Assembly: GCF_009712605.1 (NCBI RefSeq) | Contig: NZ_WASO01000008.1 | Coordinates: 1 to 64,000, forward strand | Source of the DNA: Paludibacter sp. | GTDB taxonomy: Bacteria > Bacteroidota > Bacteroidia > Bacteroidales > Paludibacteraceae | Direction of reading: 5' to 3' | Length of the DNA stretch: 64,000 bases | Shown: piece after piece, positions 24,517 to 33,813 of the stretch | How positions within the stretch are numbered: position 1 is the first letter of the stretch | Layout: every line of letters starts with the position of its first letter | Program-made: the position numbers and the translations under genes | The notes under the pieces: model-generated | The model's input: the letters and a program-made list of their open reading frames with translations, nothing else | What the model was told of the DNA's origin: nothing | The model's database searches: none

Positions 24517-26142
24517 ATGACAAAGCATAAATCTTTCATTATCTTACTATTGGTTGTATTTTCCAGCATTGCGCTTGCACAATTCAAGTTGGATGAGCAA
24601 TCTGCCAAACTGGTTTACACCCTCAATGCTGTTAACAGTTTATATGTCGATTCGGTAAAAGAGAACAATCTGGTAGAAAGTGCTATCGTTGGAATGCTGA
24701 AAGATCTCGATCCTCACTCGGTATATATTCCAAAAGACGAAGTTGAACGGATGAATGAACCGCTCGAGGGTTCTTTTTACGGTATAGGCATTCAGTTTCA
24801 AATGCTTGAAGACACACTTTATGTTATACAAACCATATCGGGTTGTCCTGCTGCCAAAGTTGGCGTACTGCCAGGCGACCGTATGATTTTTATTGAAGAC
24901 ACGCTGATCGCTGGCCCCAGTGTAAAAATGCAAAACACGGCTATCATGAAAAAGCTACGCGGACCAAGAGGCACTGTCGTCAGAGTCAAAATGCTTCGTC
25001 GCGGAGTACCCGAACTGATTGATTTTAGCATCACACGAGATAAAATTCCTATTTACAGCGTTGACGCTTCTTACATGATTGATAAAGAAGTCGGGTATAT
25101 CAAGATCAACAGTTTTGGAGCAACAACTTATCGGGAATACCTTGAAGCATTAGATAAACTCAGGAAAGCAGGCATGAAAGATTTGATTATCGACCTGCAG
25201 GATAACGGTGGCGGGTATATGAATGCCGCAACAGATCTGGCAAACGAGTTTTTGCAACAAGGGAACCTGATTGTTTATACGAAAGGAGTAAAACAACCAC
25301 GCACATCGATCAACGCTACCGGCAAAGGAGGGTTTTCAAACGGTCGGCTCATCGTACTGACCAACGAATATTCGGCATCAGCCAGTGAAATCTTCTCCGG
25401 TGCCATGCAGGATTGGGACAGAGGTGTGGTCGTTGGCCGCCGTACATTTGGCAAAGGATTGGTACAGCGCCCTGTAATTTTGCCCGACGGATCGATGATC
25501 CGATTGACTACAGCACGTTACTATACTCCATCCGGACGTTGTATTCAAAAATCTTATAAAGACGGGTTGGACAAATATGAAAAAGACATATTGGACAGAT
25601 ACAAGCACGGAGAGTTCCAACACGCAGATAGCATTCATTTTGCTGACTCGCTCAAATACAAAACTTTGCGACTCTCTCGTACGGTCTATGGCGGCGGCGG
25701 CATTATGCCCGATGTGTTTGTTCCGCTTGACACAACCTATTATTCCGATTATCTCAGAAAAATCATAGCGAAAGGGATTGTCAACAAAACTACTATGCAA
25801 TACATTGACAAGAACAGAAACGCGATTACCGAACAATATAAAACCTTCGATACTTTCGCCGCATCTTATTCTGTTCCTCAATCACTGTTCGACGATTTGG
25901 CAAGTGCTGCCACCAAGGAAAAAATCACCTTCAATCAGGAGCAGTTCGATAAATCCAAAGCTTATTTGTCAACACAAATAAAAGCCATGATAGCAAACGA
26001 CATATGGGAAAGAGATGCTTTCTACCGCATTGTGAACACGGAAAACGCAATCGTAAAAAAAGCATTGGATTTATTCAAACAACCAGGAGCTTATAACAAG
26101 CTACTAACGCCATCGACGAATACAAAGAAAACAGGCAAATAA
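24517..26142 (+). CDS. S41-family C-terminal processing protease
   Basis: This 541-residue exported protease has a signal peptide (KSFIILLLVVFSSIALAQ), a PDZ domain (about 70-150, with GIGIQFQM and GVLPGDRMIFIEDT) and an S41 catalytic core. The catalytic Ser lies in NEYSASASEIFSGAMQDW and the general-base Lys in RRTFGKGLVQ, as in the Tsp/CtpA group; LDPHSVYIPKDE is conserved. A C-terminal helical region (about 390-540) is typical of Bacteroidetes members. The frame is open from 24334, but the ATG at 24517 gives the signal peptide. The cysE-like gene follows after 43 bases and may be co-transcribed. Confidence 0.93.
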   Translation: MTKHKSFIILLLVVFSSIALAQFKLDEQSAKLVYTLNAVNSLYVDSVKENNLVESAIVGMLKDLDPHSVYIPKDEVERMNEPLEGSFYGIGIQFQMLEDTLYVIQTISGCPAAKVGVLPGDRMIFIEDTLIAGPSVKMQNTAIMKKLRGPRGTVVRVKMLRRGVPELIDFSITRDKIPIYSVDASYMIDKEVGYIKINSFGATTYREYLEALDKLRKAGMKDLIIDLQDNGGGYMNAATDLANEFLQQGNLIVYTKGVKQPRTSINATGKGGFSNGRLIVLTNEYSASASEIFSGAMQDWDRGVVVGRRTFGKGLVQRPVILPDGSMIRLTTARYYTPSGRCIQKSYKDGLDKYEKDILDRYKHGEFQHADSIHFADSLKYKTLRLSRTVYGGGGIMPDVFVPLDTTYYSDYLRKIIAKGIVNKTTMQYIDKNRNAITEQYKTFDTFAASYSVPQSLFDDLASAATKEKITFNQEQFDKSKAYLSTQIKAMIANDIWERDAFYRIVNTENAIVKKALDLFKQPGAYNKLLTPSTNTKKTGK

Positions 26143-26185
26143 TCGTTGTCTGTAGGATGTAAGACAACATTAAGCAACAAACAGC

Positions 26186-27058
26186 ATGAATTCATCTGAA
26201 GTCATAACGGAAGCAATCCGTCAATTGTCAGACTACAAGCAATTCAAAACATTAAGCCATCAGCAAAAGGAAGGAACTCTCCTACCCTCTGTTGATGTAC
26301 TTGAAGAAATTGTACGACTGACACGATCCATTTTATTCCCCGGCTATTTCGGACGCTCGGCAATTGACCGGCACACGATTAAGTACCATATCGGAGTTAG
26401 CGTTGAGGAGCTCTACCATTTACTAACAGAGCAAATCATGGCTGGGCTCTGCTTTTCCACAGACACAGAAGAGCCCAAAGCAAAAGCCATTGACATTGCC
26501 ACTCAATTTATCACACACCTTCCCTGCATTCGGGAACGTTTGGCAACAGATGTAGAAGCGACGTATATCGGCGATCCTGCATCCAAGAGCTTTGGCGAAG
26601 TGATTTTTTGCTATCCGGCTATTCGTGCCATCAGCAATTATCGCATTGCTCACGAACTACTGGAATTGGGAGTCCCGCTTATTCCCCGGATTATCACCGA
26701 AATGGCTCATTCCGAAACGGGGATAGACATACACCCGGGAGCTACCATAGGCAATGGATTCACCATTGACCACGGTACCGGTGTTGTGATCGGAGAAACG
26801 GCCATCATTGGAAATAACGTAAAATTGTATCAGGGAGTGACACTGGGAGCAAAAAGCTTTCCGCTCGACGAAAACGGGAAACCCATCAAGGGAATTCTCC
26901 GACATCCGATACTGGAGGACGACGTCATTATTTATTCCAACTCTACTATACTTGGACGTATCACCATCGGAAAAGGAGCTGTTATCGGTGGAAATATCTG
27001 GGTAGATCAGGATGTCCCACCCGGAGCCCGCATAGTACAGAGCCGACCAAAAAAATAA
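26186..27058 (+). CDS. cysE: Serine O-acetyltransferase
   Basis: This 290-residue enzyme transfers acetyl from acetyl-CoA to L-serine, the first step of cysteine synthesis. The helical N-terminal domain (about 1-175) includes DPASKSFGEVIFCYPAIRAI. The left-handed beta-helix of hexapeptide repeats includes GIDIHPGATIGNGFTIDHGTGVVIGETAIIG, with catalytic His in IDHGTG, and VKLYQGVTLGAKSF. The C-terminal VPPGARIV is the usual end. The insert DENGKPIKGILRHP is the normal serine acetyltransferase loop. A terminator follows directly. Confidence 0.92.
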   Translation: MNSSEVITEAIRQLSDYKQFKTLSHQQKEGTLLPSVDVLEEIVRLTRSILFPGYFGRSAIDRHTIKYHIGVSVEELYHLLTEQIMAGLCFSTDTEEPKAKAIDIATQFITHLPCIRERLATDVEATYIGDPASKSFGEVIFCYPAIRAISNYRIAHELLELGVPLIPRIITEMAHSETGIDIHPGATIGNGFTIDHGTGVVIGETAIIGNNVKLYQGVTLGAKSFPLDENGKPIKGILRHPILEDDVIIYSNSTILGRITIGKGAVIGGNIWVDQDVPPGARIVQSRPKK

Positions 27059-27065
27059 CAAAAAC

Positions 27066-27096
27066 AAAAAAGCAACCCGAAAGAGTTGCTTTTTTT
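27066..27096 (+). terminator. Terminator of the cysE gene
   Basis: AAAAAGCAAC pairs with GTTGCTTTTT around CCGAAAGA and runs into T residues, starting 8 bases after the stop codon. Confidence 0.88.
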
Positions 27097-27288
27097 ATGC
27101 CCGCATTAAATCCGGTTTTGAAATTATGTTTATATTTTGTCTTTTCGTTAATTACAACAAATAACATTTCAAAATAAACGTAAATATGATTAATTGCAAT
27201 CTCTGAATAGCATTTTGTATGTATTTTTGCAACGTCTATATAGCAAAATAAGACTTTCTTATTTTGAATTCACACTTAATCATTCTGT

Positions 27289-28602
27289 ATGCAAGAATCG
27301 AAAGATCTGAAATTTGAAGAAATTAACGAAGGATTTTCCGCCAAAGAAGCCATAGATGAAGCAAAACGCTGTTTGAATTGCAAAAACCCTCTTTGCGTTA
27401 AAGGATGTCCCATTGAGCATAACATACCGGGCTTTATTCACCAGCTTTCAATGGGAAATGTTGGAAACGCCCTTCAAATCATCAATGAAAAAAGTAACTT
27501 ACCTGCCATATGCGGTCGCGTATGTCCGCACGAAAAACAATGTGAAGGCCATTGCATTCTCAACAACAAAGGGAAACGCATCCGCGTAGGAAAACTGGAA
27601 CGCTTTATTGCCGATTTTGATGGAGAAATGGGGCTGATACGCGAAAAACTTCCTCAAAAGAACAGAGGCAAAGTAGCCGTAATCGGTTCCGGTCCTGCAG
27701 GATTAACTGTGGCCGGCGATTTAGCCCGACAGGGTTTCAATGTAGTCATCTACGAAGGAGAACAGGAATTGGGTGGCGTACTCATGTTTGGCATTCCCAA
27801 ATACAGACTTCCCAAGAACGTAGTAAAACGTGAAATTGAGAAGATTGCCGATTTAGGTGTCACGTTCATCACCCATTGCATGGTTGGCAAAGACATTACG
27901 GTAGATGACATGTTCGACCGTGGGTTTGATGCCGTCTTTATCGGTACCGGTACCGCCATCCCCAAGTCGCTGTCTATCCCCGGATCCGATTTGGTAGGAG
28001 TCGTTCAGTCATCTTATTTCCTGCGCATGGTCAACTTATATCAGAATGAGAGTATCGACCGCAAAGATGTACCGCTACGGGTTAACGACGAAGTCTATGT
28101 TATTGGAGCCGGTAATGTTGCCATGGATGCTGCCCGAACAGCTTTACGTATGGGAGCCAAAAACGTATCTGTGCTTTACCACAAAACTGAAGCCGATATG
28201 CCTGCACTTCGCACCGAATACGAAGAAGCCGTTGATGAAGGAGTTCATTTTTTATGGAATACTTCCACCGTTGAATTAATCGGAAAGAGAAAACGGTTGT
28301 CCGAAATAACGATTCAGACTCCGGAAGGCGAAAAAATAGTTCCGGCCGACCGGGTATTACTGGCAATCGGCTCACGGCCTGCGAACCGTATTGTCTCCAC
28401 CACCGAAGGCATTGAAGTTAACGATACCGGTTACGTTATTACAAAAGAACGTCCCTACGGGATGACCACAAAGAAAGGCGTTTTTGCGGGCGGTGACGTT
28501 GTACATACCCCGCAAACCGTAGTGCTTGCCATGAAGGAAGCCAAGCAGGTAGCTAAAGGAATAGCTCAGTTTGTTGATGCAAAGAAACTCCTGGAAGAAT
28601 AA
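27289..28602 (+). CDS. gltA: NADPH-dependent glutamate synthase small subunit (homotetrameric type)
   Basis: This 437-residue flavoprotein transfers electrons from NADPH through FAD and Fe-S clusters for glutamate synthesis or related reductions. The N-terminal cysteine clusters CLNCKNPLCVKGCP (about 32-45) and CGRVCPHEKQCEGHC (about 75-89) bind two 4Fe-4S centres. The FAD motif VIGSGPAGLTVAGDLA is at about 131, and the NADPH motif VIGAGNVAMDAARTAL is at about 271. The C-terminal GVFAGGDVVHTPQTVVLA completes the FAD site. The length matches the stand-alone homotetrameric form (TIGR01316-like). No large glutamate synthase subunit is nearby. It ends with a strong terminator. Confidence 0.93.
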   Translation: MQESKDLKFEEINEGFSAKEAIDEAKRCLNCKNPLCVKGCPIEHNIPGFIHQLSMGNVGNALQIINEKSNLPAICGRVCPHEKQCEGHCILNNKGKRIRVGKLERFIADFDGEMGLIREKLPQKNRGKVAVIGSGPAGLTVAGDLARQGFNVVIYEGEQELGGVLMFGIPKYRLPKNVVKREIEKIADLGVTFITHCMVGKDITVDDMFDRGFDAVFIGTGTAIPKSLSIPGSDLVGVVQSSYFLRMVNLYQNESIDRKDVPLRVNDEVYVIGAGNVAMDAARTALRMGAKNVSVLYHKTEADMPALRTEYEEAVDEGVHFLWNTSTVELIGKRKRLSEITIQTPEGEKIVPADRVLLAIGSRPANRIVSTTEGIEVNDTGYVITKERPYGMTTKKGVFAGGDVVHTPQTVVLAMKEAKQVAKGIAQFVDAKKLLEE

Positions 28603-28639
28603 AACTCCAGAGTATACCCTAGTAAGTGTTGTAAATGTA

Positions 28640-28676
28640 AACGAGGATGTCTCTTGCGGGACACCCTCGTTTTTTA
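28640..28676 (+). terminator. Terminator of the glutamate synthase gene
   Basis: AACGAGG and CCTCGTT form the base of a stem whose inner part GTCTC...GGGAC also pairs. TTTTT follows. Confidence 0.88.
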
Positions 28677-28766
28677 TTGACATTCAATTAATTTTTTGAA
28701 GCAGGCTTTAGCAGGTGATCCGTCACATAACGGGTTCCAGTTGCCAGTGCAACAGCAGAAAGCCAT
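28674..28766 (-). CDS. Possible 30-residue cysteine-rich small protein
   Basis: A minus-strand ATG frame of 30 codons reads MAFCCCTGNWNPLCDGSP and then AKACFKKLIECQ. Six cysteines and the PLCDGSP motif are unlikely by chance and recall the PxCDGSH part of CDGSH iron-sulfur proteins, though the histidine is replaced by proline and the first cysteines are out of register. It begins after an A-rich leader (AGAAGAAACTAAAAAATGAAC) suited to Bacteroidetes translation, and its stop codon lies in the T run of the opposite-strand terminator. No promoter was found. Treat it as a candidate. Confidence 0.35.
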   Translation of the reverse strand: MAFCCCTGNWNPLCDGSPAKACFKKLIECQ

Positions 28767-29027
28767 GTTCATTTTTTAGTTTCTTCTTTCTATTCCTTTG
28801 TTGGATTAATAATCAGTCAGTATGAAACTGACATTTAGAGCGATATTTCTGTAACTGTGAGGTTTCTTCCATAAGCGTTCCTTTTAGTTCAACAATAAAC
28901 CTCAGAGGGAATGGCCAATTCCATGACATCACAAATATATATACTGAAAGTCAGAATTGTTCACCTTGCGACATCTTTTTATCGCAAAAAACCATCAACT
29001 TTTCAGAACAAAAAGAGAATGAAACGG
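28767..29027. other. Gap with no further recognisable feature
   Basis: Apart from the small ORF above, I see no coding signal, hairpin or repeat in this AT-rich stretch. Confidence 0.4.
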
Positions 29028-30320
29028 TTAAGATTCCTGATTCATAATTCCGAGTTTGCGGAAAATCCAGAAAAGAAGAGAAAGAACTACTCCCACGATA
29101 GCTGCAAAGGCCATACCTTTGAGCTGAACTGAGCCGATATTGATAGCTGCGCCCGATACACCCACCACAAAAGTAATTGCTCCGAGAACCATATTGCTGT
29201 TCTTACTGAAGTCGACTTTCTGTTGGATAAAGATACGGAAACCCTGAACGGCAATCACACCATACAGTAACATGGTCATCCCACCGAGAACTGCAGTAGG
29301 GATAGTCGAAATGGCTGCTGAGACCTTGCCTACGCATGAAAAGGCAATTGCAAACAAAGCTGCTCCACGAATCACCCAAACCGAATAAACGCGGGTAATA
29401 GCCATCACACCGATATTTTCGCCATAAGTGGTATTCGGAGGAGAACCGGCAAAACCAGAAAAAAGGTTGCTCAAACCATCGCCTAACAAAGAACGGTGCA
29501 AGCCGGGATTGGCCATCAAATCGTTGCCGGTCACTTCGCCCGTAACAATAAGGTGGCTGATGTGTTCGGCCAAAACCACGATACATGCAGGAGCTATAAT
29601 AATCATCGCTTTGGTATCAAAAACCGGTGCGCTGAATTTCGGCAATGCAAACCAGGAAGCGTTACTAATAGCTGTAGTATCCACCATTCCAAGACACAAG
29701 GCCATCACATATCCGGCAACAACAGCAATCAGGATAGGAATAACCTGCAAGAAACCTCTGAACAATACAGAACCTATAATACCGACACAAAGAGTAAACA
29801 TAGAAACCAGTACCACATTCGAATTCACCACAAAAGGCTGCACTACCTGTCCTACAGCGGTAGAACCGGCAGCCAAACCAGCTTGTTGTGCAGCAACAGG
29901 TGCCAGTTCAAGACCGATAATGGCAACCACTGCACCCATAACGGCAGGAGGCATCACCACGTCAATCCAGCGGATGCCCCATTTTTTCACCACGAATGAG
30001 ATAATGACAAAAAATAATCCGAAAAAGATAAAACCGGACTGAGCATGAGCAAAACCTCCATAACTACTAATGATTAGCATTGTTGGAGCAATAAATGCGA
30101 AACTTGATCCCAGATAGGCCGGAATGCCGCCTTTAGTTATCCACGAATAAAGTAAAGTACCGATACCGTTCATCAATAAAGCAATAGCGGGATCGACACC
30201 TAACAAAATAGGAACTAAAATTGTGGCACCAAACATGGCGGTTAGGTGCTGAAGACTGAGAGGCATGCTCTGCAGAACCGGTAGTTTCTCATGAATACCA
30301 ATAGTACGTCGTTTTTCCAT
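29028..30320 (-). CDS. uraA: Uracil/xanthine permease (NCS2 family)
   Basis: This 430-residue carrier has about 12-14 hydrophobic helices and NCS2 motifs: LQHLTAMFGATILVPILLG at the N-terminus, IAPACIVVLAEHISHLIVTGEVTG with the substrate-contact Glu (about 229-252), GDGLSNLFSGFAGSPPNTTYGENIGVMAITRV and the second half-site. This is closer to the uracil branch (UraA) than to xanthine carriers. The frame is open to 30482, but MEKRRTIGIHEKLPVLQ at 30320 is the natural start. It lies 34 bases after the unknown 808-residue protein gene, and they may share a transcript. Confidence 0.9.
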   Translation of the reverse strand: MEKRRTIGIHEKLPVLQSMPLSLQHLTAMFGATILVPILLGVDPAIALLMNGIGTLLYSWITKGGIPAYLGSSFAFIAPTMLIISSYGGFAHAQSGFIFFGLFFVIISFVVKKWGIRWIDVVMPPAVMGAVVAIIGLELAPVAAQQAGLAAGSTAVGQVVQPFVVNSNVVLVSMFTLCVGIIGSVLFRGFLQVIPILIAVVAGYVMALCLGMVDTTAISNASWFALPKFSAPVFDTKAMIIIAPACIVVLAEHISHLIVTGEVTGNDLMANPGLHRSLLGDGLSNLFSGFAGSPPNTTYGENIGVMAITRVYSVWVIRGAALFAIAFSCVGKVSAAISTIPTAVLGGMTMLLYGVIAVQGFRIFIQQKVDFSKNSNMVLGAITFVVGVSGAAINIGSVQLKGMAFAAIVGVVLSLLFWIFRKLGIMNQES

Positions 30321-30354
30321 TTTTTGAAGTTTATAAAGATTTAATTGAAGAGCA

Positions 30355-32781
30355 TTATTTTCGTGCAATAAAAGCATCCAGTAACGGGCATTTATAATCG
30401 TGATAGACTTTTGTATCGGCGTAATGAGCATAAAATTCGCGCAACTCTTTTCCTGCCGGATATTTGGGCTTTTTATCGTCATACCACGAATAATTAGTTA
30501 TTGTCCAGGGCAAGTAGTTGCATTCATGCAGCATCAACAAAGCATAAGCCCGTTGCTCATTGCTTGCTTTGGGATCGTCGGCTGCCAAATGAAAATAGCG
30601 AGCCGCCAGTTTACAATTATAATAATTATCGTCTTTCAACGGATTTGGGACCACTCTGACCGGAGGAAGCTTAAAGGCAAGAAACTGATTGAAATAGCCC
30701 AAACTATCAGTAGGTGAATGATATTCAGGTTCGGCCCTGCTCCAGCCATATTCCACCATCATCCACGAATTACCATAATAAGAGCAATTGAAATAAGCAT
30801 TTCCCAAAAGGATTGCATTCTCGGCAACTCCGGTTTTCTTATGCGTTTTATCCTGAAGATCGAGCAGGCGTTTTACAAATTTCGCTTTATCGAAATGGTA
30901 TGAAAAATTTCTGTTCTTGCACAACACCTTAGCCACAAACGGATCTTCATTCAGACAATCTTTGTAAGCATAGCTTGTCCGCCAAAAGGCTGGATCAATT
31001 TTCCTGAAAATCGAATACGCCGTTTTGAGGTCGTTTTGCCGGAATGCCAAGGTCCCCTGCAAATCGCGATAAAGATTGACACTTCCCAGCGGTTGTTCGG
31101 TAATATAATCTTCAAAATCGCTTTTATCTGTCTTCGATAAAAGACGGATCAGATTGTCTACATCTCCGATGCCAGCACACTTATCAAAATATCTTATCTT
31201 TTGATAGTTATCATCGGCAGTTATTGAAAAATCCTCTGCATATGCCGCATCATACCGTCGCTTATACTGATCGGCTTTCATAGTGAGCAAACCGGCTGTA
31301 GCAAAGTCAAAGCGTTTTTCATATTCGCCAGCTACACCAAGCAACAGAGAATAAAGCGTTTTGTTGATCGTATTGTCGCTTTTGGCCAACCGGTGAAGCT
31401 TGTGGCAATAAATCACAAACTGATCTTTGAACACGTTGTCGGTTATATCGGTGGTTTTCGCCATCACCCAGGCCGTTTCAATATTTTTCTGTATCTCAAT
31501 AGAACTATTTTCGGATAAACCGATAGCATTCAGATAATCGAGACCTTCTTTCGTATTGTCATTTATCAGACAAAGATGCGCCAGGCCGAGCGTCAGGTAT
31601 TGATGGAGCTCTCCCCTCGCCTGCTGTTGCTGTTGTTTTACAAATTCCATGAACGACCCAAGATATTCCAGATCGGTTTTCATGTTTTTTGCCATCGCCT
31701 GCGAAAAATTCCATTGCGGTGATACCGCCGGAGAAAACGCGGTAAAAGCTGGTGTACAAATCCAATCCTCCAGTTTATTGATTTCGCGAGCCAGCAAAAA
31801 CGTCATATAGGAAGATTTCGGATCAAGCGAACTGATAGTTTTAAGGCTACTCAGCACAGGCCCCGGATTATTAATTATTCTCATCACCCACATCACCGCC
31901 TTTTCGTGAGCAGTTTTGGCCAGTTTCAATCCAGCCGTAAACGTTGCTTCATCGCTATTGAAAAGCTGATGTGCACGCAATTTCTTGCTGTCGCAATTGT
32001 CAAAGACAAGGCTATAGTAGTAGTTTGCTTTTGCCTTTTTCTTTGTGGCATTAAGCGATTGTGCATAAAACAATGAGCTCCAGACATTCATGAGTCCATT
32101 GCCATTAAACTTTTTAAAACAACGTTCGTAAGTGGCAATGACATCTGTCGGCCGTTGAAGTTGGTACGACAAGCGACACACTTGATAAGCATAGCGTTTT
32201 TTGAGAAAATCGTCCTTTACAGAGCTCAATCGTTTTTTTGCAATCATGAGCAATGCAAGTTTCTTTTGTTTCACCACAGCCATTTCATTGGCATCGCTGT
32301 TCCACGACTCAAACCCTTCTGACCAGGCAGTCTCGGTAGCTTCTGCCTGTTTTGAGAAAAGCAGGTATTCCAATAATAGTTTGGAAGATGGACGGAGAAG
32401 ATACTGAATAAAGCTATTGTCCTCAAAGACTGCTTGCAGCTTATTATGAGAGTAAGCAAACTGAAGAGAATCGGGAGAAGTTTCGTACTGAATGGCAAGA
32501 ATATCTTCGAGCACAACACCATTGCCCGTAACGGCCTGCCATTCTTTGGCATTTCTTACCCGATCGACACCATCCGGGTCAGGATTATAACTTGCATAAA
32601 GAGCGGGTGAGTAATTGAAAATCTGAAGTGGAGAACTGTTACCGGTTCTGGCTTGAAAAAACATCATCCTGTAGGTATCGGGAGATTCCATCACCACACA
32701 AGCTGACGAATAAAAAGGAAGTATCAAAAAGAGGCTAATGATCAAAAAGCGTGTAAAAACGCCCAATTTCTTCCATTCCAT
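30355..32781 (-). CDS. Large exported protein of unknown function
   Basis: I do not recognise this 808-residue protein. It has a signal peptide (about residues 6-28, ending LILPFYSSAC); the cysteine could be lipidated, but the lipobox is poor. The mature part is rich in Tyr, Leu and Lys and looks mostly alpha-helical, with repeat-like pairs suggesting a TPR-type solenoid (for example around 195-260 and 420-560). The end is aromatic-rich (YNYSWYDDKKPKYPAG). The ATG at 32781 is used; an ATG at 32793 would add four residues. It overlaps the end of the upstream lipoprotein gene by 47 bases in another frame, indicating translational coupling, so the two proteins probably act together. Confidence 0.75.
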   Translation of the reverse strand: MEWKKLGVFTRFLIISLFLILPFYSSACVVMESPDTYRMMFFQARTGNSSPLQIFNYSPALYASYNPDPDGVDRVRNAKEWQAVTGNGVVLEDILAIQYETSPDSLQFAYSHNKLQAVFEDNSFIQYLLRPSSKLLLEYLLFSKQAEATETAWSEGFESWNSDANEMAVVKQKKLALLMIAKKRLSSVKDDFLKKRYAYQVCRLSYQLQRPTDVIATYERCFKKFNGNGLMNVWSSLFYAQSLNATKKKAKANYYYSLVFDNCDSKKLRAHQLFNSDEATFTAGLKLAKTAHEKAVMWVMRIINNPGPVLSSLKTISSLDPKSSYMTFLLAREINKLEDWICTPAFTAFSPAVSPQWNFSQAMAKNMKTDLEYLGSFMEFVKQQQQQARGELHQYLTLGLAHLCLINDNTKEGLDYLNAIGLSENSSIEIQKNIETAWVMAKTTDITDNVFKDQFVIYCHKLHRLAKSDNTINKTLYSLLLGVAGEYEKRFDFATAGLLTMKADQYKRRYDAAYAEDFSITADDNYQKIRYFDKCAGIGDVDNLIRLLSKTDKSDFEDYITEQPLGSVNLYRDLQGTLAFRQNDLKTAYSIFRKIDPAFWRTSYAYKDCLNEDPFVAKVLCKNRNFSYHFDKAKFVKRLLDLQDKTHKKTGVAENAILLGNAYFNCSYYGNSWMMVEYGWSRAEPEYHSPTDSLGYFNQFLAFKLPPVRVVPNPLKDDNYYNCKLAARYFHLAADDPKASNEQRAYALLMLHECNYLPWTITNYSWYDDKKPKYPAGKELREFYAHYADTKVYHDYKCPLLDAFIARK

Positions 32782-33811
32782 ACCGGTTAACATTTTGTCT
32801 ATCTAACGAAAAGAGGGTTAAACGTGAGCTGCCCCGCAAAGATACTCGTTTTTTAACAACGTCTATCATTTTTTCTATTTCGGCAGCACTGATTTGTTCT
32901 ATTCTGATTTCATCCCCGTAACGAAGATAATGTTTCCCGACAACTGTGTCTTTCATCAGCATAAAACGGTTCGTAGTGATCTCTTTATAATGCGCTTTAT
33001 CACGCCGAAATCCCGTTGCATCAGCATCTTTCATCAAGCCCAGCCATTTTCCACGGTGAAACACAACACCCCACCCGAAAATCGGGAGTGCAATGTCAAG
33101 ATGATGAGCATAGTTACTTTGTGTAAGATAGCTTTCCAGTTCTTTCGCACTGCCGATGGAATTGGATGTTGTCTGTTTTTGGGGATCAGAAAGATTATAG
33201 CACATCAAAAGACAGCGGTTAACCGGTGGAATACCGCTCACATCTCGGTGTTTATACTGCCATAAACGCAACGTAGCCGACCGTTCTTTTTCGGGGAAGA
33301 ATTCCTCCATTTTTCGCAGAAAATAGAAATAGCGATCCCTGGTAGAAACGGTCCAGTCGCAGTCGAAAAGAACTTCCGTCCAGCCTCTCACAACCGCAGG
33401 AGCAGTTTTATTTCCGCTGAGACTGTCCTTTATTGCCATTTCAAGGAAACGGCTATTCACCATTGCAATACGACGGCTCACCCGTGCAGCCAGCGAGTCG
33501 ATAGCTGCGTGGGTAGCGTGGTCAAAAACTTTGTTGGTGATAAAAACTGAAGGTGTGAAATCACACGGAGGAACAGAAGCGACAATTAAAGTACCCACAG
33601 GTTTAGGCTCTTGTCCGGCTTCGTCCCAATCGACATCAAAATAGCGAATATACAAATGATTGGCTCCTGTTTGCTGTAAAGAAGTCTTCTCCTCTTTCGT
33701 CATTTTGAAAGTACGCTGCCAGTAGCAAAACGAATGCCGCCCTGCGTCAGTTCCACACGAAACGAGCAGTGACACTAAAAACGAGAAAACAACCAACCGG
33801 AGCCAAAACAT
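32735..33811 (-). CDS. Lipoprotein of unknown function, possibly TIM-barrel-like
   Basis: This 358-residue protein starts with a convincing lipoprotein signal (MFWLRLVVFSFLVSLLVSCG, lipid-modified Cys19). The mature part has alternating strands and helices, with NHLYIRYFDVDWDEAGQEP, a strand-end acidic WTEVLFDCDWTVSTRDRYFYFL and LDIALPIFGWGVVF, which together recall a glycoside-hydrolase-like barrel, but I cannot assign a family or active site. It follows the MBL hydrolase gene by 2 bases and overlaps the next gene, so the three form an operon. Confidence 0.75.
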   Translation of the reverse strand: MFWLRLVVFSFLVSLLVSCGTDAGRHSFCYWQRTFKMTKEEKTSLQQTGANHLYIRYFDVDWDEAGQEPKPVGTLIVASVPPCDFTPSVFITNKVFDHATHAAIDSLAARVSRRIAMVNSRFLEMAIKDSLSGNKTAPAVVRGWTEVLFDCDWTVSTRDRYFYFLRKMEEFFPEKERSATLRLWQYKHRDVSGIPPVNRCLLMCYNLSDPQKQTTSNSIGSAKELESYLTQSNYAHHLDIALPIFGWGVVFHRGKWLGLMKDADATGFRRDKAHYKEITTNRFMLMKDTVVGKHYLRYGDEIRIEQISAAEIEKMIDVVKKRVSLRGSSRLTLFSLDRQNVNRYGMEEIGRFYTLFDH

Positions 33812-33813
33812 GC

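Noticed and set aside
29428-30042. Plus-strand ORFs of 204 and 167 codons
   Set aside because: Both are antisense to the uracil permease gene and have no family pattern.
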